DNA of 8,716 nt, from positions 1-8,716 of the forward strand of contig DAOPQD010000117.1 in NCBI GenBank assembly GCA_035347995.1, read 5' to 3'. The notes beneath the pieces were generated by a model. The model was not told where the DNA came from. It made no database searches and saw only the letters and a program-made list of their open reading frames with translations. Of the stretch, positions 1-5,296 are shown one piece after another. Each line of letters opens with the position of its first letter. Within the stretch, counting starts at the first letter, position 1. A program made the translations under genes and the position numbers. The stretch comes from JAAZNO01 sp012798275. Its GTDB lineage: Bacteria > Chloroflexota > Anaerolineae > B4-G1 > SLSP01.

Positions 1-43
1 GTTCTGCCTCACGCAAGCTCTGCATTCCCTCATCCTGGCACAT
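1..43 (-). CDS. Start of an unidentified protein, truncated by the window edge
   Basis: Reading the minus strand, an ATG at 43-41 follows a near-perfect SD, AGGAGGT (plus positions 49-55), with 5 nt between. The frame stays open to the edge and gives MCQDEGMQSLREAE. Only 14 codons are visible, so no function can be assigned. The strong SD, together with a possible promoter and a palindrome just upstream, makes this a real gene start rather than a chance ATG. It lies downstream of the beta-propeller lipoprotein gene on the same strand, but the 104-bp gap with its own promoter-like elements suggests separate control. Confidence 0.6.
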   Translation of the reverse strand, partial: MCQDEGMQSLREAE

Positions 44-62
44 TTCTCACCTCCTAGGTTTT

Positions 63-97
63 GTAGACTATTATCTACTCTTTTCCCCTAAGTTGAA
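63..97 (-). promoter_or_regulatory. Possible promoter with overlapping palindromic operator
   Basis: On the minus strand, GATAAT (plus 70-75) could be a -10 element, with a weak -35, TTCAAC (plus 92-97), 16 bp upstream. A perfect inverted repeat, GTAGA-n6-TCTAC (63-67 and 74-78), covers the -10 element, which is where a repressor would bind. The -35 match is poor and the repeat is short. The regulator, if any, is not identified. Confidence 0.35.
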
Positions 98-147
98 ATG
101 CACCCAGAAAAAGCCCTTCTCGATTCAGCGGCGCTCCCCTCGCGTCT

Positions 148-1293
148 CTACCGCAACCCCCATTGATAACGGCTCGCGCCTTTGAGCAGCACGCGCATGT
201 CCCAGAGGGCGCCTTCCTGGACGGCGCCGAGGACAACGGCGCCGTTCACGCCGGTGAGTGCAAAGGCACTGGCGTCGGCGGACCACGTCACCAATCCCCA
301 CTCCACGGGAATGCAGCTGCCATCATCCCCTGCAATGCAACTGGCGGTGAGCAGCGGCACCAGGGTGTCGTCGGCCTCCAGGAAATACAACCCCGCGGCC
401 ACCCCCAGGCCCACATCGTAATTGGCAAACGCCAGCCGATCTCCCGGCATCGCCATCCAGCCAAAGGGCGTGAGTTTGCCCGCCACGCTCTGCGGTGAAT
501 GCCGCAGCACGCTCCAGTCGGCGCCAGAGGCAATCTCCGTGAGCACCAGCTCACCCCCGGCGCCGCACTCCGAAGTCGAAAGCCACAGCCGATCCGCGCT
601 GCTCCATGCCGCTTGCGGAACCTCGCCTAAACAGCCTTCCTGCAGTTTGCGGAAGCGCCCCGATTGGACGTCAATGAGGTACAGCGCATAGTTGTCCCCG
701 GCCTTCAGGTTCGCCAGCAGCCAGCGTCCGTCGGCTGACCACCCCTCTGGCAGCCACATCGTCGTGCCGGAGGCGCTTTCGGGATTGCCCAGCAAGGGTT
801 CCGTCTCTCCGGAAGGGAGGGCAACCCACCACAGGCCCTCCGCGTCGCTCACGCTGAGCGCAGCGCCATTCGGCGCCAGAGAGAAGCCCACATAGGCGAG
901 CCGATGAGGCAAGGTCACCCGCACCTGATCTCCGGTCTTCCGGTTCACCGTACCCAATTTCCCCGCGCGGGTGAGATACGCCACCGTTTCCCCATCCGGC
1001 GTCACGCGATAATCGGTAATCTCGCTGTCCAGCACCTTGACCAGCACCTCGGGTTCGCCACCGGCAGGCCAGCGCCACAGCTGCCCGTCGCGCAGGAAGA
1101 AGAGGTCGGCGGGCAGATCGGGCCAGGTCGCCGGTTGGATGGCGCGCCCTTCTAAAGGCAAGTGCTCTGGCAAGGGCAACACCGGCACCTCCGTCGGCGT
1201 GACCTCCGGGGTCGGCGTCGCGGTACAAGCGCTGCCCAGCAGCACTGCCACGATCACAGCATACAGCAGACGGTGATTCAACGACAATTGCAT
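148..1293 (-). CDS. Lipoprotein with a TolB-like beta-propeller
   Basis: This 381-residue protein starts at an ATG preceded by GGGAG, 8 nt upstream. Residues 8-22 form a hydrophobic signal ending in a lipobox, LGSAC, with Cys23 as the likely lipid-anchored residue. A short Thr/Pro linker (24-37) follows, so the rest should sit outside the membrane. The body shows repeats of the PD40/WD40-like kind: TPDG at 98-101, APNG at 140-143, SADG at 186-189, and related WSSAD and WSADAS motifs near 230 and 337. Each is followed by a hydrophobic strand and a turn such as SGE or SGR. This fold is a scaffold for binding proteins or ligands. The partner is unknown, and no catalytic motif is visible. Cysteines at 221, 243, 319 and 327 could form disulfides. 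It has no close operon partner in the window; its upstream gap holds the tRNA terminator region. The fold is fairly sure, the role unknown. Confidence 0.85.
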   Translation of the reverse strand: MQLSLNHRLLYAVIVAVLLGSACTATPTPEVTPTEVPVLPLPEHLPLEGRAIQPATWPDLPADLFFLRDGQLWRWPAGGEPEVLVKVLDSEITDYRVTPDGETVAYLTRAGKLGTVNRKTGDQVRVTLPHRLAYVGFSLAPNGAALSVSDAEGLWWVALPSGETEPLLGNPESASGTTMWLPEGWSADGRWLLANLKAGDNYALYLIDVQSGRFRKLQEGCLGEVPQAAWSSADRLWLSTSECGAGGELVLTEIASGADWSVLRHSPQSVAGKLTPFGWMAMPGDRLAFANYDVGLGVAAGLYFLEADDTLVPLLTASCIAGDDGSCIPVEWGLVTWSADASAFALTGVNGAVVLGAVQEGALWDMRVLLKGASRYQWGLR

Positions 1294-1536
1294 CTCTGAG
1301 ACTCCCTCGAAAATGGCCCCGAATGCACACGAATTTCACGAATCAGATGAGAAATTCCTGGCCCCCGGGGCTGCTACGTCCTCCAACACCGCGCTTCAGC
1401 GCGGGTGGCTCGTGTCGAACCGGTGAGTCGTCACAGCCTCCGCCACATGCTCCCGAGTTCACATCCCCTGATCTGACGTACAAACGCCCCCTTTGGGGGG
1501 CGTCGAAAAGACATGGGGCGCTCACAGACATTTCAG
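1294..1536. other. Intergenic region between lipoprotein gene and tRNA-Arg
   Basis: No coding frame is supported here. The stretch holds a tandem CACGAAT (1328-1334 and 1337-1343), a small hairpin with stem CCGCGC/GCGCGG and loop TTCA (1389-1404), and the probable tRNA terminator (1484-1503). I found no convincing promoter for the lipoprotein gene that begins at 1293. Confidence 0.5.
1484..1503 (-). terminator. Probable terminator after tRNA-Arg
   Basis: ACGCCCCC (1484-1491) pairs perfectly with GGGGGCGT (1496-1503) around a 4-nt loop. On the minus strand the stem is followed by TTG, so the U tract is short. It lies 33 nt beyond the 3' end of the tRNA and is the first strong hairpin in the direction of transcription. 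On the plus strand no T run follows, which favours the minus orientation. Confidence 0.5.
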
Positions 1537-1610
1537 CACCCCCGGTGAGACTTGAACTCACAACCAACGGATTAGAAGTCCGCTGCGCTATCCATTTGCG
1601 CTACGGGGGC
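1537..1610 (-). tRNA. tRNA-Arg (anticodon TCT)
   Basis: The minus strand folds as a complete 74-nt cloverleaf. The acceptor stem is GCCCCCG with CGGGGGT (first pair G-U) and the discriminator is G. The D stem is GCGC/GCGC with a 9-nt loop containing GG. The anticodon stem is GCGGA/TCCGT around CTTCTAA, which gives anticodon TCT and reads AGA and AGG. The variable loop has 5 nt, and the T stem GTGAG/CTCAC encloses TTCAAGT. The 3' CCA is not encoded, so it must be added after transcription. Its 5' end lies only 8 nt past the stop codon of the 149-residue gene, so it is probably cut out of that gene's transcript. The T loop carries the U54 that TrmFO, encoded elsewhere in the window, would methylate. 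Confidence 0.95.
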
Positions 1611-1618
1611 AGACCCTT

Positions 1619-2068
1619 TCATGCCGGCAAGACGGGACGCAAGCCCTTGCTCACCGGGCGCCCCGAAAGCACCCGTAAAATCTGCGTTTCGGGATAGTTG
1701 ACCAGCGCGGCCAGCTGTCGCGGCGTCTGCGGCTGATTATCATTGCTCAGAAAGACGCGAAACACCGCCTCGATCAGCGTCGAGGCCCCACGAATGTAAT
1801 CCGGTTGCTTGCAGCAATGACGGCTGATGATGTACTGCAGCCCCTCAACCGGTTTCACTTCACCGGTCGCCCAGTCAATCCAATCAATCTTCTCGTTCAA
1901 CGCCTGCCCCTGATAGGCCGCCTGATGTTCGGGGCACAGATGGGCAAGCAACTCGACATTGAGATCAAGCCGCTGCTTCTCCCACCAGGAAAAATCAATG
2001 TGAAAGGGCGTGTCCAATGTCGGCTTGATGAAGCCTGTCAAAGCCGGGTTTGGAGGCAGTGTTACCAT
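1619..2068 (-). CDS. Unknown conserved-looking protein with Cys/His cluster
   Basis: I do not recognise this 149-residue protein. Its ATG overlaps the stop of the 521-residue gene in the sequence TGATG, and AGGAG lies 7 nt upstream inside that gene. Translation of the two is therefore probably coupled. There is no signal peptide or membrane segment, so it should be cytoplasmic. The N-terminal half contains an aromatic stretch (HIDFSWWEKQR, 23-33) and H43, C45 and H48; H84, C85 and C86 follow. These six residues could bind a metal, though the spacing fits no zinc-finger class I know. The C-terminal part (about 92-145) is helical with a TPRQLAAL segment and ends in a short possible wing, and may be a helix-turn-helix fold. 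The tight coupling suggests it works with the 521-residue protein. Confidence 0.85.
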   Translation of the reverse strand: MVTLPPNPALTGFIKPTLDTPFHIDFSWWEKQRLDLNVELLAHLCPEHQAAYQGQALNEKIDWIDWATGEVKPVEGLQYIISRHCCKQPDYIRGASTLIEAVFRVFLSNDNQPQTPRQLAALVNYPETQILRVLSGRPVSKGLRPVLPA

Positions 2069-3633
2069 CAGAAGTCTCCTCGGTAGGACCAGTAGTTATC
2101 TCCCAACGACACGTACTGCGCACCCGAAGCCAGCACCGCCTGCATCGGCCCCGGCGGGACGCGCCGGAACAGGTTCAGCACGCTGTACAACGTGATGGAA
2201 TGCACCGCGCGCTGCAGGCTCAACACCGCCAGCCCCTGGAAAATCTGATCGAGCAGCTGCTCAAGAGGCCAACGCTTGAGCCGTTGCGCCAGCTCATCCA
2301 CCGCGGCGGGATCAGGCACACCCATGGCCGCCAACTCATCGAACTCACAGAACACGGGATAGCGCGTGACCTCGAACGCAAACGTGTCCGCATTGACCGA
2401 CACCGTCCGCAACCACTCGCCCCGCCGCGAACGGAAGGGCCGCACGTGAATGTTGATCATCCCCGCCTCGGCGCCCCGACGCAGATCAATGTACGAGCCA
2501 GGGCCCACTTTCCGCTCCGCATACCATTCTCCCAGCCCATAGACATACCGTCCGCCCCGGACTACCCAGCCGGGAATCTCGTTCCTGCTCTCGCCATCCA
2601 CAAACGAGAAGCGCACCCGATCGGTGAGCCGGGCCGTGGGGAACAGCCGCGCCAGTCGCGCCGTCAACGGCAACGTTCCGCTGCGCCAATGAGGGTAGGA
2701 GAGCACCACCGTGACCAGCTCCGCCTCCGGCAAATCCGTGGCCAGCGACGCCTCCGTCCACTCATCGTCAATCTGGGACTCCAGCGCCAACATGCTTTCA
2801 TCCAACAGCGAGCGGTTGTAAGGGATCGGCATGTAACGCAGCAGGGACGGCGTCTCGCGCACCTGTTGCGGCTCCATCCGGCGCAGATACCACAGGCCGA
2901 TTCCCGCCGGCCCCACTTCATCAAAGCGCGGGTCGCGCAGCAGCGCACATTCCAGGGAGAAAATCTGCAGCGCCTCGGGCACTTCCGTCGGGAGGTCCAT
3001 TTCCTTTAACAACGCCGTTGCCGGCAGCGGCCCGCCGGCGACCATGTCCAGCATCGCCTCGACAATATTCAGCTGCACGGGAGAGATTTCCAGGAGCAGC
3101 TCACGCACAAACCACAAATCGGCGACGGAAACGAAGTGCGGATCCGCCTCCAGGGTCGCGCGCAGCAACTCCGTGATGCGTCCACCGTGACGGGCGTAGA
3201 TCATCTCCGGATCCGCCTCACCGACAGGCGTGTAATCCGCCAGATCCAGGGGATGCCCCCCCTTCAAATCCGCCGCAAATTCCCGTTCCTCACCCTTATC
3301 CAGCGCCACTTTGAGGACCGAAAAGGGCTCGTGCTCTGGATTGTGACCCGGGCGCACGCCGACAACGGTGCCCAACAGGTTCCCCAAATGCGGGAAGATG
3401 ACGCGCTCACCGCTCGCATACTGCTCGCCGGGACGATAAATCCGCCCTTGCGAGAGCGATTGCGTCGCCATTTCCTGCAATTGTTGATGCCGATGCTCGA
3501 TCAAGAGCCTGGTGAGCGTCTCCAACGATTGCGGACGTTCGCTCTCCAGCAAAACGTTGATCAAGTAATCCAGGTCCCCCGGCAGAACAGAGAACCTTTC
3601 CCAGTATTGTTCGCTTTTAACAGCACTTTCCAC
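2068..3633 (-). CDS. Unknown multidomain protein, possible winged-helix domains
   Basis: I do not recognise this protein as a named family. The GTG start at 3633 is chosen because GAGG lies 8 nt upstream. It gives 521 residues and places the start about 97 nt after a good promoter. The frame stays open much further (to 4410), but that part is antisense to the divergent lipoprotein gene. There is no signal peptide. By eye: a helical N-terminus (10-60); a beta-rich segment (65-125) with GERVIFP and GTVVGVRPGHNP; a helical region (150-250) ending in a motif, RDPRFDEVGPAGIGLWYL, that resembles the wing of HARE-type helix-turn-helix domains; a second beta-rich region (320-425); and a helical C-terminus. 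This suggests a nucleic-acid-associated protein, which is inference only. It is the first gene of a unit with the 149-residue gene and tRNA-Arg. Confidence 0.85.
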   Translation of the reverse strand: MESAVKSEQYWERFSVLPGDLDYLINVLLESERPQSLETLTRLLIEHRHQQLQEMATQSLSQGRIYRPGEQYASGERVIFPHLGNLLGTVVGVRPGHNPEHEPFSVLKVALDKGEEREFAADLKGGHPLDLADYTPVGEADPEMIYARHGGRITELLRATLEADPHFVSVADLWFVRELLLEISPVQLNIVEAMLDMVAGGPLPATALLKEMDLPTEVPEALQIFSLECALLRDPRFDEVGPAGIGLWYLRRMEPQQVRETPSLLRYMPIPYNRSLLDESMLALESQIDDEWTEASLATDLPEAELVTVVLSYPHWRSGTLPLTARLARLFPTARLTDRVRFSFVDGESRNEIPGWVVRGGRYVYGLGEWYAERKVGPGSYIDLRRGAEAGMINIHVRPFRSRRGEWLRTVSVNADTFAFEVTRYPVFCEFDELAAMGVPDPAAVDELAQRLKRWPLEQLLDQIFQGLAVLSLQRAVHSITLYSVLNLFRRVPPGPMQAVLASGAQYVSLGDNYWSYRGDF

Positions 3634-3736
3634 AGTGATGACCTCATCCAGTGTGAACGCTTGAAGCCGCGAGTGCCCTGCCCCTGGAGCTTTTCTCGCC
3701 CGACAGACCCGCAGCAGGTTAGACCCTGACAGTTGA
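3634..3736 (-). other. 5' leader of the 521-residue gene
   Basis: About 97 nt should be transcribed ahead of the GTG start. The leader is GC-rich and can form small hairpins, for example GCGAG with CTCGC and CAGG-T with ACCTG. I compared it with the consensus cores of common riboswitches and the small SRP RNA that I know, and saw no match. A regulatory role is possible but not supported. Confidence 0.25.
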
Positions 3737-3764
3737 ATTATACCAGGAAGGAATAGATTGACAA
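3737..3764 (-). promoter_or_regulatory. Sigma70-type promoter for the 521-residue gene operon
   Basis: On the minus strand, TTGTCA (plus 3759-3764) and TATAAT (plus 3737-3742) are separated by 16 bp. This is five of six and six of six matches to the primary sigma factor consensus. Transcription should start near 3730, about 97 nt before the GTG codon. It is the best promoter in the window. Confidence 0.75.
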
Positions 3765-3791
3765 ATACCGGAAAATAGCGCAAACTATAAG
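3758..3791 (+). promoter_or_regulatory. Possible divergent promoter for the 354-residue lipoprotein gene
   Basis: On the plus strand a perfect TTGACA (3758-3763) is followed by TATAAG (3786-3791). The spacer is 22 bp, longer than the usual 16-18, so the pairing is doubtful; a poorer -10 closer in may be used. The -35 shares its bases with the minus-strand -35, so two polymerases could not bind at once. Confidence 0.35.
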
Positions 3792-3829
3792 TGAGGTGCT
3801 TTCGACAGAGTTCTCCAGGGAGAACAGCC

Positions 3830-4894
3830 ATGCAGCGACATAGGATGTTCGGGACCGTACTGCGAGCCGTGCTGAGCGCGCTCTTGATGTCCGCCTGTGC
3901 AGGCAGGCCGGCTGTCGCGCCGCTGACGGAAGCTCCCGGCGTCGCCGCAGCGACGGCCACGGCGACAGATCTCAGCCCGACAGTCACGGCGCCGACGCCC
4001 TCACTCCCCCCCGCTACACCGCCGGCGACGTCCACCCTCCGGCCGTCAGCTACTCCCACACGCCAGCCGCCAGCTACTCTCCCCTCCACACCGCCAGCGC
4101 CGACGGCCACTTCCACCTCCACACCGCCCCCCACCCCTGCGCCGCAGCTCACGCCCCCCGTCATCCTCTCCTTTACAGCAGACCGCACCGACATCGCCGA
4201 GCGCGAGACGGTGGTCTTGCATTGGAAGGGAACAGGGGCGACTTCCGCCGCCATCTGGTGGTTCGATGCCCATGCGATGCCCTCGCCGCCCGTAGAAATC
4301 AATGGCGACCCCAACGACGGCAGCGCCAGCATCAACCCCGACGCCAGCCCCATCCACCTCACGCTGCGCAACGCGGCCGGCGAGACAGAAGCCATGGTGG
4401 AGCTCAACATCCACTGCGTCTACGCCTGGATTCCGGAGCTGGCCGGCAACCCCTACGCGGACCGCTGCCCCCAAGAGCCCATCTATACGCTGGCGGCCCA
4501 ACAGGCCTTCGAAAACGGCTTCATGATCTGGCTGGCCAACGAGGCCGTGATCTACGTCTTCTACAACAGCGGCGTCCAGGGGCCGACTTTCACGGGCCCC
4601 TATTTTCACGCCTACGCAGACCGCTTCCGCGAGGGCGACCCGGAGAACGACCCCACCCTTGTCCCCCCCGAAGGACGCTATCAGCCAGTACGGGGCTTCG
4701 GGTTGGTGTGGCGCACCGAGACCGACGTGCGCACCACCCTGGGATGGGCGATCGCGCCGGAGAGCGGCGGGGAAACCTGGGCCCAACGCTTTTCGGGAGT
4801 CGGCAGATACGCCAGCTATCAATATCTCAAAGGCCTGGATGGACGAATCTATTTCATGCAGTATCTGGACGGCCGTTGGGGGCTCTATCCTTGA
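3830..4894 (+). CDS. Lipoprotein with Thr/Pro linker and unknown extracellular domain
   Basis: The ATG at 3830 follows GGGAG with 7 nt between and gives 354 residues. A GTG 13 codons earlier is in frame but lacks an SD and would spoil the signal peptide. Residues 7-22 form a hydrophobic signal with lipobox LMSAC and Cys23. Residues 33-110 are almost only Thr, Pro, Ser and Ala, a flexible spacer that lifts the rest from the membrane. Residues 111-195 look like an Ig-like beta sandwich (VILSFTADRTDI, then ETVVLHWKGTGA). Residues 197-354 form a second domain rich in aromatic residues, with ENGFMIWL and AVIYVFY strands, and end in DGRWGLYP; Cys196 and Cys213 may pair. I do not know this domain's function. 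It is divergent from the 521-residue gene and 90 bp ahead of the DUF2007-like gene. Confidence 0.85.
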   Translation: MQRHRMFGTVLRAVLSALLMSACAGRPAVAPLTEAPGVAAATATATDLSPTVTAPTPSLPPATPPATSTLRPSATPTRQPPATLPSTPPAPTATSTSTPPPTPAPQLTPPVILSFTADRTDIAERETVVLHWKGTGATSAAIWWFDAHAMPSPPVEINGDPNDGSASINPDASPIHLTLRNAAGETEAMVELNIHCVYAWIPELAGNPYADRCPQEPIYTLAAQQAFENGFMIWLANEAVIYVFYNSGVQGPTFTGPYFHAYADRFREGDPENDPTLVPPEGRYQPVRGFGLVWRTETDVRTTLGWAIAPESGGETWAQRFSGVGRYASYQYLKGLDGRIYFMQYLDGRWGLYP

Positions 4895-4984
4895 GCGCTG
4901 CTTTCAGGTAACACACGTGATTGGCCCTGGCATTGCCGGGGATTCCCGAACACACCCTGCAATCTACTGTAAAAGGAGGAAACC

Positions 4985-5272
4985 ATGAGCATCCTTACAG
5001 AGGAACAAGTCGGATTGGTGACGGTTCACGTCGCAGAGGGGCTGCTACGGGCGATGGTGATCCGGGGCGCACTGGAGAGCGCCGGCATCCCCGTAGTGCT
5101 CAGCTATGAAAAGCTCAGCACGTCGCCGGAGACAGCCGAACACACCGGGCAGGTGCGGGTGATGGTGCCCGTGGAGTGGCAGGAAGAGGCCGAAAAACTC
5201 TTGACTGCCCGCCCGCGGCCGGGGGAGGTCTTCTCCGTGCCGCCGGGAACGCTGCCGCCGTCTAACGACTAA
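4985..5272 (+). CDS. Small DUF2007-like protein
   Basis: This 95-residue protein starts at an ATG with AAAGGAGG 5 nt upstream, one of the strongest SDs here. Residues about 10-75 match what I know of the DUF2007 family (putative signal-transducing proteins): LVTVHVAEGLLRAMVIRGALE, then an AGIPVVL strand, and VRVMVPVEWQEEAEKLL. The fold is a small ferredoxin-like alpha/beta unit. The family's biochemical role is not established, and some members are fused to other domains. There is no signal peptide. The last 20 residues are Pro-rich and likely disordered. It ends in TAA 21 nt before the trmFO initiation codon and in the same reading frame, so the two are probably co-transcribed. The assignment rests on sequence pattern only. 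Confidence 0.8.
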   Translation: MSILTEEQVGLVTVHVAEGLLRAMVIRGALESAGIPVVLSYEKLSTSPETAEHTGQVRVMVPVEWQEEAEKLLTARPRPGEVFSVPPGTLPPSND

Positions 5273-5281
5273 CCCACACAC

Positions 5282-5296
5282 GGAGATCAGACCATC
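5282..5296 (+). promoter_or_regulatory. SD and apparent AUC initiation codon of trmFO
   Basis: GGAG at 5282-5285 is followed after 8 nt by ATC at 5294-5296. In this frame, between the upstream TAA (5270-5272) and the FAD-binding glycine motif there is no ATG, GTG or TTG. ATC here would encode the first residue exactly where other TrmFO proteins have methionine. Confidence 0.6.

Noticed and set aside
1537..1610. tRNA-Arg as an attachment site of an integrated element
   Set aside because: I found no second copy of the tRNA 3' end, no integrase and no phage genes in the window.
2050..3009. 319-codon open frame on the plus strand
   Set aside because: His/Arg/Gln-rich shadow of the 521-residue gene with no recognisable domain.
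3634..4410. Extension of the 521-residue gene by 259 codons to an ATG at 4410 on the minus strand
   Set aside because: The added part is Gly/Val/Ala-rich low-complexity antisense of the Thr/Pro linker of the divergent lipoprotein and crosses the promoter region.
4925..4941. Hairpin CCCTGGC-ATT-GCCGGGG as terminator of the 354-residue lipoprotein gene
   Set aside because: A 7-bp stem with a G-U pair and no T run after it; too weak to call.
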